A stretch of 64,000 nt of DNA from Hafnia paralvei ATCC 29927 (GTDB taxonomy: Bacteria > Pseudomonadota > Gammaproteobacteria > Enterobacterales > Enterobacteriaceae): NCBI RefSeq assembly GCF_001655005.1, contig NZ_LXET01000008.1, positions 15,347 to 79,346 of the forward strand, written 5' to 3'. Within the stretch, counting starts at the first letter, position 1; every line of letters begins with the position of its first letter. Shown here in pieces: positions 17,701 to 26,600 of this stretch. The notes below the pieces were generated by a model, which did no database searches, was not told the origin of the DNA, and worked only from the letters and a program-made list of their open reading frames with translations. Both the position numbers and the translations under genes were made by a program.

Positions 17701-18342
17701 ATGGCTGTCGCTGCCAACAAACGTTCGGTAATGACGCTGTTTTCCGGCCCGACCGACATCTTTAGCCATCAAGTACGTATCGTACTGGCTGAAAAGGGTG
17801 TCAGCGTCGAGATTGAGCAGGTCGAGATGGATAACCTGCCGCAGGATCTGATTGACCTCAACCCGTACCGCACAGTACCAACGTTGGTTGACCGTGAACT
17901 GACTCTGTATGAATCCCGCATCATCATGGAATATCTGGATGAACGTTTCCCTCATCCACCACTGATGCCAGTTTATCCCGTTGCCCGTGGCGAAAGCCGT
18001 CTGATGATGCATCGCATCGAAAACGACTGGTATTCACTGCTGCACAAAATTGAAAAAGGCACCGCTCAGGAAGCTGATAACGCGCGTAAACAGCTGCGTG
18101 AAGAGTTGCTGGCAATTGCCCCTGTCTTTACTCAGAAGCCATTCTTCATGAGCGACGAGTTCAGTCTGGTTGACTGCTATTTGGCTCCGCTGTTGTGGCG
18201 TTTGCCGGTGCTGGGCATTGAACTGTCTGGTGCAGGTTCTAAAGAATTGAAGATCTACATGACTCGTGTCTTTGAGCGTGATGCATTCTTGGCTTCTATG
18301 ACCGAAGCTGAGCGCGAAATGCGTCTGCACACCCGAGGCTAA
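17701..18342 (+). CDS. sspA: Stringent starvation protein A
   Basis: RNA-polymerase-associated protein of the glutathione S-transferase fold, induced by starvation; in E. coli it activates phage P1 late genes and lowers H-NS. The N-terminus MAVAANKRSVMTLFSGPTDI fixes the start at 17701 (213 aa; E. coli 212). The surface segment PHPPLMPVYPVARGESRL is conserved. It is 2 bp from sspB; the 288 bp after the rpsI terminator must hold the promoter, which I could not assign. Confidence 0.97.
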   Translation: MAVAANKRSVMTLFSGPTDIFSHQVRIVLAEKGVSVEIEQVEMDNLPQDLIDLNPYRTVPTLVDRELTLYESRIIMEYLDERFPHPPLMPVYPVARGESRLMMHRIENDWYSLLHKIEKGTAQEADNARKQLREELLAIAPVFTQKPFFMSDEFSLVDCYLAPLLWRLPVLGIELSGAGSKELKIYMTRVFERDAFLASMTEAEREMRLHTRG

Positions 18343-18344
18343 TC

Positions 18345-18842
18345 ATGGAATTGTCTCAAATGTCGCCACGCCGTCCTTTCTTGCTGCGTGCCTTCTATGA
18401 GTGGTTGCTTGATAACCAGCTTACGCCGCATCTGGTGGTTGATGTTAACCGCCACGGTGTGATGGTGCCGATGGAGTTTGCCCGCGATGGTCAAATCGTG
18501 TTGAACATCGCACCGCGGGCGGTGGGTAATCTAGAGCTGGGTGATGATGCCGTTCGTTTTAATGCACGGTTCGGTGGCGTTCCTCGCAACGTGTATGTGC
18601 CGATTTCTGCTGTGATGGCAATTTATTCGCGTGAAAATGGTGCAGGCACGATGTTTGAACCAGAACCCGCTTATGAGAATGAGATGCCACTGATGTCAGT
18701 GGAAGATGAAGAGGCGTCGAGCGAGCCTAGCATGACGGTGATTGATGGCAATTTACCGGATTCATCGACAGAGTCTGATGATGATGGCGATGAGCCAACG
18801 CCGCCGCCGCGTGGTCGTCCTTCACTTCGCGTCGTGAAGTAA
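18345..18842 (+). CDS. sspB: ClpXP protease specificity-enhancing factor SspB
   Basis: Adaptor that binds ssrA-tagged proteins and hands them to ClpXP. The substrate-binding domain occupies about residues 1-110 (RAFYEWLLDNQLTPHLVVDV; NLELGDDAVRFNARFGG). An acidic flexible linker follows, and the last residues RGRPSLRVVK form the ClpX-docking (XB) motif. Length 165 aa as in E. coli. It forms an operon with sspA. Confidence 0.98.
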   Translation: MELSQMSPRRPFLLRAFYEWLLDNQLTPHLVVDVNRHGVMVPMEFARDGQIVLNIAPRAVGNLELGDDAVRFNARFGGVPRNVYVPISAVMAIYSRENGAGTMFEPEPAYENEMPLMSVEDEEASSEPSMTVIDGNLPDSSTESDDDGDEPTPPPRGRPSLRVVK

Positions 18843-18856
18843 TCTCTTGAAGACAG

Positions 18857-18890
18857 TAAAAAAGCCAGTCATATGACTGGCTTTTTTGTT
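18857..18890 (+). terminator. Bidirectional terminator sspB / RpiR regulator
   Basis: AAAAAAGCCAGTCAT-ATGACTGGCTTTTTT, a perfect palindromic stem with A and T tracts on both sides, between convergent genes. Confidence 0.93.
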
Positions 18891-18913
18891 TTTGAAATCT
18901 CAAAAATAGCCGC

Positions 18914-19795
18914 TTACTTGGATAGATTCAGTGCAGCCATAGTCCGTAATTTTGTTTCTCTTGCCTGTTCCGGTGCGGCCTGTACCAGCAGGGTATAGAG
19001 CAGGTCTATCACAAATAGCTGTGCAGTTTTGGTTCCCATCGAATCGCCTTGCAGTGTCCCCTGTCGGTTTCCATTAATCAGGCTGAAATCCGCAGTCTCG
19101 CTCAGCGGTGAACCAAGATTGTGTGTTAGCGCAACGGTGGTGGCTCCGGCCTGCTTAGCCAGTTTAAGCGCATGCACGGTTTCATTAGAGTCACCTGAAT
19201 GGCTGATGGCAATCGCAACGTCGCCCGCTTTGAGTAGGGTTGCCTGCATATACATAAAGTGGTTATTGGTTACGGCATCGACGCGTAATCCAATGCGCAT
19301 CAGTTTATGTTTCATATCTTCAGCGGTGATCCCCGATGAACCGACACCAAAAATATATACCGACTGGCTGTTTCTCAAGGCATCGACCACCAGACTCACT
19401 TGCTGCATATCAAGTAGATTCAATGTTTCAGACAGCACGTTATTAATGGTATTTTGCAGCTTCCGCCCGATGGTATGAGCATCATCAGACGCAGCGATCT
19501 CCGCATCTAGCAGTGGGCTGCTCGCCTCAGCATCGGAGGTGGCCAGCTCGATTGCCAAATCCATTTTAAAATCTTGAAATCCTTTATAGCCCAGCGTGCG
19601 GCAAAAACGAATTACCGTGGCTTCTCCCGCCTGAGTTTCTCGCGAAAGCTCGGCGATCGAAAGCTGTGTGACACGCAGCGGCGATTGAAGAATATAGTGT
19701 GCAATGCGTTGAGCAACACGGGTTAGGCTGTTTTGCATTGCACCTAGTGTATCGAGAATTTTTCCCGGTTTGAGGCGAAGGGCTTGTGACTCCAT
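18914..19795 (-). CDS. RpiR/MurR-family regulator of the nan-like cluster
   Basis: Transcription factor with an N-terminal RpiR helix-turn-helix (about residues 1-77: RVAQRIAHYILQ, QLSIAELSRETQAGEATVIRFCRTLGYKGFQDFK) and a C-terminal SIS domain (about 125-260: SVYIFGVGSSGITAEDMKHKL, IAISHSGDSNETVHALKLAK). SIS domains of this family sense phosphosugars. It lies on the same strand just after nanE-nanK-nanQ, so ManNAc-6-P or GlcNAc-6-P is a reasonable ligand by inference. E. coli uses the unrelated GntR-type NanR; an RpiR-type NanR is known from Vibrio. Orthology to that is unproven, so I give no symbol. Confidence 0.9.
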   Translation of the reverse strand: MESQALRLKPGKILDTLGAMQNSLTRVAQRIAHYILQSPLRVTQLSIAELSRETQAGEATVIRFCRTLGYKGFQDFKMDLAIELATSDAEASSPLLDAEIAASDDAHTIGRKLQNTINNVLSETLNLLDMQQVSLVVDALRNSQSVYIFGVGSSGITAEDMKHKLMRIGLRVDAVTNNHFMYMQATLLKAGDVAIAISHSGDSNETVHALKLAKQAGATTVALTHNLGSPLSETADFSLINGNRQGTLQGDSMGTKTAQLFVIDLLYTLLVQAAPEQARETKLRTMAALNLSK

Positions 19796-19876
19796 AAATT
19801 CCCTGTTTATCCGTGCTTGAAGTGGTTATTGCTGATGAGGGTTAATGCATCCGAGCGTAGCAAGAGTAGGGCGCTA

Positions 19877-19919
19877 AAAAAAGCGTGATATACATATAGG
19901 GGGTACATGTCTATCACGC
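19877..19919 (-). terminator. Terminator of nanE-nanK-nanQ
   Basis: GCGTGATA (19883-19890) and TATCACGC (19912-19919) are exact inverse complements with a 21-nt spacer; read on the minus strand the stem is followed by six T. It lies 53 bp past the nanQ stop, ahead of the regulator gene, which then needs its own promoter. The 8-bp arms could also serve as a protein site. Confidence 0.7.
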
Positions 19920-19971
19920 GGTCAAAGAGGAGCAGTGGTACTATCGTATTGTTATTATTATCTTTAATGAC

Positions 19972-20442
19972 TTAGTTCGCGAGGAGACTATGGTGGACTT
20001 TTATCACAGCTTTTTTAATCTTCTGAGAATCGTTAACCATGCAGCCCGGCTTGTGTGGCTCATTCGGTAGAAAAATAGCGAACATTCCTGGCACCATATG
20101 AAGGGTTTGGCGTTGTTCGAGGCTGTCACATAGCAGGTAGTCATCATCTTCATGATAGATATCAGGCTGTTGTGCCGAGCCCTCGAGGCCAAAATCAATG
20201 CGCTCTGTACCGCTGAGTAATATTTGGATATCCAGATATTCCCGATGCAGCTCGTAGCGCTTACTTTCTGCGGCTGATGTGTCAAAAGCCATCACATTGA
20301 TAAAAATATCCTCTCCATCAATGACGTAACGACCAGCGTCTAGAGTGGCGAGATCTCGGGTTAATGCCTGTTTTATGATTGCGCGCAGTGAGCTTGATAA
20401 CCCTGTTTGTACGCTGAGATCTGAAATCTTTCCAAGGATCAT
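19972..20442 (-). CDS. nanQ: YhcH/NanQ family anomerase
   Basis: DUF386 protein; in E. coli NanQ (YhcH) speeds sialic acid anomer opening in the nanATEK-yhcH operon. The cupin-like fold shows the family signatures DGEDIFINVMAFDT, HREYLDIQILLSG and FAIFLPNEPHKPG, with His/Glu residues that could bind metal. Length 156 aa (E. coli 154). It starts 12 bp after the nanK stop, so it is co-transcribed with nanK and nanE. Confidence 0.9.
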   Translation of the reverse strand: MILGKISDLSVQTGLSSSLRAIIKQALTRDLATLDAGRYVIDGEDIFINVMAFDTSAAESKRYELHREYLDIQILLSGTERIDFGLEGSAQQPDIYHEDDDYLLCDSLEQRQTLHMVPGMFAIFLPNEPHKPGCMVNDSQKIKKAVIKVHHSLLAN

Positions 20443-20454
20443 AGAAGTTATCTC

Positions 20455-21336
20455 TTATTGAACGGAATGAGCCTGTGCGGCAAATAATGCTGCGCCGATC
20501 AATCCGGCATCGTGTTGGTAATGCGCGGCAACGATAGGCACGTGAAATGGTGTCGGAAGTAAACTTAGCTGCTGTTTTACCTGCTGTAGATAACCGGACG
20601 CTAAACCGACGCTTCCTCCTAACACAATGCATTCGGTATCCAGTAACGCTTTAAGGTTTGCAATAAGTTGGCAAATGCTTTGTGCAGAGTTCTCCACTAG
20701 CTGCTGAGCTTGCGGGTTACCGTTTTGTGCTTCTGCGAAGATTTGGCGGGCATTTTTCCCCTGTAATTCGAGCTGAGCGGCGGCGGCAATTGCTCGGCCA
20801 GAGGCGATGGCTTCGACACATCCTGTACGTCCGCATCCACAGCGCGGCCCGTTTGGGTCGGCTAGTGAGTGGCCAATATGTCCTGCAAACGCATGGGGGC
20901 CGGTTAATAGCTTACCGTTGATAACAATGCCGCCGCCTACCCCCGTTGATACCGTGATAAATACGATATGCCTGAACTGTTCCGCTAATTGGCTGTATTC
21001 AGCCCATGCGGCAGCTTGTGCGTCGTTCAAAAGATAGCAGGGAAGCTTGGTCAGATTTTCTAAGGTGTTTTGCAGCGGAAATTGATTGAGCCCTCCCAAG
21101 TTATCTGGATTGAGTGCGGTGAGAATACCGTTATCGATGATCCCAGTAGAAGCTACGGCAACGCAGTGCGCTTGACCTTGGTAGTGGGAGACAAGCTGTG
21201 TCAACGCCGTGGTCAATGCTTGCGGCGATGAACTAGCCGGTGTTGATATTTCCTGACGCTGCGATATCTGTTGGTCCGCGTTGATAAGCGCCGCAGCCAG
21301 CTTAGTTCCACCAATATCAATGGCGAGTATGTTCAT
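20455..21336 (-). CDS. nanK: N-acetylmannosamine kinase
   Basis: ROK-family kinase that phosphorylates ManNAc to ManNAc-6-P. The N-terminal phosphate loop is AIDIGGTKLAAALI, the catalytic region reads NDAQAAAWAEY, and the ROK zinc motif CGCGRTGCVE is intact. The frame extends to 21486 inside nanE; MNILAIDIGG at 21336 is the family start, and GGGAG sits six bases before it, better placed than for the adjoining ATG at 21339. It is 293 aa (E. coli 291), 13 bp after nanE. Confidence 0.93.
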   Translation of the reverse strand: MNILAIDIGGTKLAAALINADQQISQRQEISTPASSSPQALTTALTQLVSHYQGQAHCVAVASTGIIDNGILTALNPDNLGGLNQFPLQNTLENLTKLPCYLLNDAQAAAWAEYSQLAEQFRHIVFITVSTGVGGGIVINGKLLTGPHAFAGHIGHSLADPNGPRCGCGRTGCVEAIASGRAIAAAAQLELQGKNARQIFAEAQNGNPQAQQLVENSAQSICQLIANLKALLDTECIVLGGSVGLASGYLQQVKQQLSLLPTPFHVPIVAAHYQHDAGLIGAALFAAQAHSVQ

Positions 21337-21349
21337 CATCAGCTCCCAG

Positions 21350-22030
21350 TTAGCGCTTAATGGCTTGGCTAAACCATTGGCAGATATGTTCAATGCGGGT
21401 GATTGCTGACCCAACGGTAACGGCCCAAGCCCCCTGTTCGATGGCCTTGGCGGCCAGCGCCGGAGAGTTGTATCGTCCCTCGGCAATGACGCGACAGCCT
21501 GCGTTGCTCAGCTCAGACACCATCGTCAGATCTGGTTCGTCAGGTATCTCTCCACCGGTATATCCAGACAGCGTCGTACCGATAAACTCGACGCCTTTTT
21601 GTTGGCACTCAAGACCTTCTTCCCGTGTCGAGCTGTCAGCCATAGCCAATAGACCGTGATGACGTATACGTGCCAGTAGATCGTCAATTTCGACGGGTCT
21701 TGAGCGGAACGTTGCGTCGAAAGCGATGATGTCGGCTCCAGCCTCGGCGAGCGCATCGATATCAGATAAATAAGGTGTAATACGTACGGGTGAATCTTCT
21801 AGATCACGTTTGACGATCCCGATGATTGGCACTGAAATATGCGGTCGAACGGCTTTTAAGTTTGTAATGCCTTCGATACGTATAGCTACAGCGCCAGCCG
21901 ACACAGCTGCTTGAGCCATTGCGGTAACGATTTCCGGACGATCCATTGGACTATCAGGCACAGGTTGGCAAGAAACGATCAATCCTCCCTGTTCACGCAC
22001 CCGCTGTTCTAAATCGGCTAGTAGTGACAT
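21350..22030 (-). CDS. nanE: N-acetylmannosamine-6-phosphate 2-epimerase
   Basis: TIM-barrel epimerase that converts ManNAc-6-P to GlcNAc-6-P, which then enters the nag pathway. Conserved segments are LIVSCQPVPDSPMD, AVAIRIEGITNLKAVR, PIIGIVKRD and GADIIAFDATFRSRP. At 226 aa it matches the family (E. coli 229). It is the first gene of the cluster; there is no nanA or nanT upstream, where gltD lies instead. Confidence 0.95.
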   Translation of the reverse strand: MSLLADLEQRVREQGGLIVSCQPVPDSPMDRPEIVTAMAQAAVSAGAVAIRIEGITNLKAVRPHISVPIIGIVKRDLEDSPVRITPYLSDIDALAEAGADIIAFDATFRSRPVEIDDLLARIRHHGLLAMADSSTREEGLECQQKGVEFIGTTLSGYTGGEIPDEPDLTMVSELSNAGCRVIAEGRYNSPALAAKAIEQGAWAVTVGSAITRIEHICQWFSQAIKR

Positions 22031-22051
22031 TTTGCTCCATCCTAAAAAATT

Positions 22052-22072
22052 ATTTGAAGTTTAACTCCAAAT
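22052..22072. promoter_or_regulatory. 21-bp near-palindrome upstream of nanE
   Basis: ATTTGAAGTT-T-AACTCCAAAT: the two ten-base arms are inverse complements with one mismatch. It ends 22 bp before the nanE ATG. GGTATA repeats, the E. coli NanR site, are absent. This is the best candidate operator for the RpiR-type regulator encoded in the cluster; the assignment is inference. Confidence 0.6.
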
Positions 22073-22154
22073 TACAATATTAGACGGAGTGGAACGGCAT
22101 CAAGTATTCATTGGCTGAAATGTGAACAGGATCATAAAGTCGACGGCGAGAAGC

Positions 22155-22182
22155 AAAAAACGGAGCCGAAGCTCCGCTTTTT
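22155..22182 (-). terminator. Terminator after gltD
   Basis: CGGAGC-CGAA-GCTCCG with A6 on one side and CTTTTTG on the other, about 40 bp past the gltD stop; it works in the minus direction of gltBD. Confidence 0.88.
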
Positions 22183-22220
22183 GGGGAAGTTGCTATTAGA
22201 AGGGCTTTTACACTGCCAAA

Positions 22221-23639
22221 TTACACTTCCAAATAGCTCATGATCCCTTCTGCGGCTTTGCGGCCTTCTGCTATGGCTGTGACGACCAAGTCAGAACCAC
22301 GAACGGCGTCACCGCCGGCGAAGATTTTAGGGTTACTGGTCTGGAAGGCATTATGGCTTCCTTCTGGTGCAATGATGCGCCCTTGTTTATCCAAGTTGAC
22401 ATCATGCTCTGCCAGCCAGCTCATCGAGTGAGGGCGGAAGCCAAATGCCATGACTACGGCATCTGCATCCAAAACATGTTCAGAACCGGCGATAGGCTGC
22501 GCTATGCGACGCCCAGCAGCGTCAGGCTCACCCAGTTCGGTACGCACCATCTTCACGCCGCAGACTCGGCCAGAGCTATTGAGCTCAAGGCTTAATGGTT
22601 GCAGATTGAACATGAATTCTACGCCTTCTTCGCGCGCGTTTTTCACCTCGCGTTTAGAGCCAGGCATATTTTCCTCATCACGGCGATATGCGCAGGTGAC
22701 CTGCGTCGCGCCTTGACGGATGGATGTACGAACGCAGTCCATCGCAGTGTCACCACCGCCGAGCACCACCACGCGTTTGCCTTCCATACTGATGTAAGGC
22801 TCTTCTTCGCTAGCGTCGTAGCCCATCAGCTGTTTAGTATTGGCGATGAGGAACGGCAGCGCGTCGAATACACCGCTGGCATCTTCATTTTCTAAGCCAC
22901 CGCGCATAGATTGATAGGTACCAACGCCAAGGAAAACGGCGTCATATTCATTCAGTAGCTCGCTGATTGGCACGTCCTTACCCACTTCGGTATTCAGACG
23001 AAACTCGATCCCCATACCGGTGAAAATTTCGCGACGCTTGGTCATGACTTCTTTTTCCAGCTTAAAGGCTGGAATTCCGAAGGTAAGCAGGCCACCAATT
23101 TCTGGATGGCGGTCGAATACGACGGCTTGTACGCCGTTGCGAGCTAACACATCAGCACAGGCTAAACCTGCGGGGCCTGCGCCAATAACGGCAACGCGTT
23201 TTCCCGTTGGTTGCACATGTGACATGTCAGGTTTCCAGCCCATGGCGAGTGCTTTATCATTGATATAGCGCTCGATATTACCGATGGTCACGGCACCAAA
23301 CTCGTCATTAAGCGTACAAGAACCTTCACACAGGCGATCCTGTGGGCATACGCGTCCACATACTTCGGGAAGGCTGTTGGTCTGGTGTGCCAGATCGGCG
23401 GCTTCCATAATGCGACCTTCGTTTGCCAGCTTCAGCCAGTTCGGAATGTAGTTATGTACCGGGCATTTCCACTCACAGTATGGATTGCCGCATGACAGAC
23501 AGCGGTCTGCTTGCGACTTAGCCTGTGTTTCAGAAAAGGGCTCATAAATTTCTACAAACTCGATCTTACGGATCTTGAGCGGCTTCTTAGGCGGATCAAC
23601 GCGCTGTAGGTCAATAAATTGATAAACATTCTGGCTCAT
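22221..23639 (-). CDS. gltD: Glutamate synthase (NADPH) small subunit
   Basis: Beta subunit of GOGAT: oxidises NADPH and feeds electrons to GltB. The N-terminal cysteine cluster CLSCGNPYCEWKCPVHN and CGRVCPQDRLCEGSC binds 4Fe-4S; FAD- and NADPH-binding Rossmann motifs are VIGAGPAGLACA (about residue 152) and VLGGGDTAMDC (about 292). Length 472 aa as in E. coli. It lies 14 bp after gltB. Confidence 0.98.
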   Translation of the reverse strand: MSQNVYQFIDLQRVDPPKKPLKIRKIEFVEIYEPFSETQAKSQADRCLSCGNPYCEWKCPVHNYIPNWLKLANEGRIMEAADLAHQTNSLPEVCGRVCPQDRLCEGSCTLNDEFGAVTIGNIERYINDKALAMGWKPDMSHVQPTGKRVAVIGAGPAGLACADVLARNGVQAVVFDRHPEIGGLLTFGIPAFKLEKEVMTKRREIFTGMGIEFRLNTEVGKDVPISELLNEYDAVFLGVGTYQSMRGGLENEDASGVFDALPFLIANTKQLMGYDASEEEPYISMEGKRVVVLGGGDTAMDCVRTSIRQGATQVTCAYRRDEENMPGSKREVKNAREEGVEFMFNLQPLSLELNSSGRVCGVKMVRTELGEPDAAGRRIAQPIAGSEHVLDADAVVMAFGFRPHSMSWLAEHDVNLDKQGRIIAPEGSHNAFQTSNPKIFAGGDAVRGSDLVVTAIAEGRKAAEGIMSYLEV

Positions 23640-23653
23640 TTTTTTCTCCGCCC

Positions 23654-26600
23654 TTACTGCGCCTGTACCCGCAGCTCGGCTGCGGAACGACTACGGTGAC
23701 CTAACAGTGCTTTCACATCGCTGGATTTTGGTTTGATCAGCGCAAACTTTGGTGCCCATTCTGGCCAGTGCGCCAAGATCTCTTCGCCACGGCTCGATCC
23801 CGTTAGCTGTACATGTTCGGTGATTAAACCTCGCAGATGTTCTTCATGGATCGCTAACTGATCCATACTTAGCACTTCTACCAGTTCAGGGTTAACGCGT
23901 TTGCGGAACTCGCCGTCTTCGTCCAGCACATAGGCAAAGCCACCCGTCATCCCCGCGCCGAAGTTGATGCCAGTCCGCCCGATAACACAAACGATACCGC
24001 CGGTCATGTACTCGCAGCCGTTATCACCAATGCCTTCAACCACGGTGATTGCGCCGGAGTTGCGCACTGCGAAGCGTTCTCCTGCGCGGCCAGCGGCAAA
24101 CAGTTTTCCTCCGGTTGCGCCGTACAAACAGGTATTACCAATGATGCTGGCTTCGTGGCTACGGAAAGCGGAGCCGACGGGAGGACGAACCACAATCTTG
24201 CCACCCGCCATACCTTTACCGACGTAGTCGTTCGCATCACCCGTTAAGGTTAGCTCTACGCCACCGGCGTTCCACACACCAAAACTTTGCCCAGCAGTGC
24301 CGGTGAACTGCGCTTTGATCGGATCGCTTGCTAGCCCCTGATCGCCATGCTGTTCAGCAATAGCGCCAGACAATGATGCGCCGACGGAACGATCGGTGTT
24401 ACGGATATCAAAGAACACGGTTTTGCTTTGCTTGGCTTCAATATTGGCCTGAACCTGCGCCAGCAGCTCCTTGTTAAGCAAACCTTTATCAAACGAAGGA
24501 TTGCTCTCAGTGCAATACACCGCTTTGCCCGGTTTAGGTTCTGCGGTTTTCAGCAGCGCGGACAGATCCAGTTTGTTTTGCTTAGCGGTGAAACCATCCA
24601 GCTCAAGCAGTAAATCTGTGCGGCCAATCAGATCGACCAAACGGGTTACGCCCAACTCCGCCATCAGTTCGCGAGTTTCACGGGCAATGAACTGGAAGTA
24701 GTTGGCTACGCGCTCCGGTAAACCGTGGAAGTGGTTGCGGCGTAGTTTTTCATCCTGCGTTGCCACACCGGTTGCACAGTTGTTCAAATGGCAAATACGC
24801 AGATATTTGCAGCCCAATGCAACCATTGGACCGGTGCCGAAGCCGAAACTCTCAGCGCCTAAAATGGCTGCTTTGATAATATCGACGCCGGTTTTGAGGC
24901 CGCCATCGACCTGTAGGCGGATCTTGTGACGTAAGCCGTTTGCCACCAGAGCTTGTTGAGTTTCAACCAACCCAAGTTCCCAAGGACAGCCTGCGTATTT
25001 CACCGATGACAGCGGGCTTGCACCTGTTCCGCCATCGTAGCCAGCAATGGTAATGAGATCGGCATAGGCTTTGGCAACGCCGGTTGCAATAGTGCCAACG
25101 CCGGGTTCAGAGACCAGTTTGACCGAGATTAATGCTTTTGGGTTAACCTGTTTCAAATCGAAAATTAGCTGTGCTAAGTCTTCGATAGAGTAAATATCGT
25201 GGTGCGGTGGCGGTGAAATGAGCGTTACGCCAGGTACGGAGTAGCGCAGTTTGGCAATATACGGCGTGACTTTGTCGCCCGGTAACTGGCCACCTTCGCC
25301 AGGTTTTGCTCCCTGAGCCACTTTAATCTGAATCACGTCGGCGTTGACCAGATAGGCTGGAGTGACGCCAAAACGTCCCGAAGCGACCTGCTTAATGCGG
25401 GAAACTTTGTTGGTTTTGTAGCGTGCAGGATCTTCGCCGCCTTCGCCTGAGTTAGAGAATCCGCCCAAACCGTTCATGGCTTCGGCCAGCGCCTCATGAG
25501 CTTCTGGACTCAGTGCCCCAATTGACATAGCTGCGGTATCAAAACGTTTGAATAGCTCACTGGCAGGCTCAACGCTATCCACGGCAATGGTTTCACCTTT
25601 CGGCGTGATTTGGAGTAAATCACGTAGAGTGGATACCGGACGTTCGTTCACCAACTTGGCATACTTCTGATAATCTTCGTATTCACCACTTTTAACCGCG
25701 GCCTGCAGGGTATTTACCACGTCAGGGTTGTACATATGGTATTCGCCGTCATGAACGAATTTCAGCAGACCGCCCTGATCCAACGGTTTGCGTTTTAGCC
25801 ACGCTCGTTTAGATAGGTTTTGCAGATCCTGTTGGAAGTCGCTGAAACCCGCACCACCGATACGACTGACGACGCCAGGGAAGCACAGATTGCTGACTTC
25901 ACGATGTAAGCCAACCGCTTCAAACAGTTTGGAGCAGCGATATGATGCGATAGTGGAAATTCCCATCTTCGACATAATTTTGTACAGACCTTTGTTGATG
26001 CCGTTGCGATAGTTCAGCATCACGTCACGGTATTTTTTGTCGATAGCGTGGGAGTCGGCCAGTTTGGCGAGAGTTTCATATGCGAGATACGGATAGATTG
26101 CCGTCGCGCCGAAACCAAGCAGCACCGCAAAGTGGTGGGGATCGCGAGCGCTGGCGGTTTCAACAATGATGTTAGCGTCGCAGCGCAGATTCTTTTCCAC
26201 CAGACGTTGCTGAATAGAGCCAACCGCCATTGGCGCTGGCACTGGTAAACGTTCGGCGCTGATATTGCGGTCAGACAGCACCAGCAGCACGGCACCGCCA
26301 CGTACTTTCTGCTCTGCCTCTTCGCACAGCGCATGAATCGCCTGTTGTAAATCGGTTTGCTGCGGATCAAACGTCAGATCGAGCGTTTCTGCGCGGTAAT
26401 GTTCGCTGTCCTGTGTGGTTAACTGGGTGAAATCTGAATACAGCAAAATAGGTGATTTGAAGTTCAGGCGATGAGCTTGTCCCTCGGCTTCGCTGAATAC
26501 GTTCATCTCACGGCCAATACTGGTCGACAGAGACATCACATGGGCTTCACGCAGCGGATCGATTGGCGGGTTTGTGACCTGCGCAAACTGCTGGCGGAAG

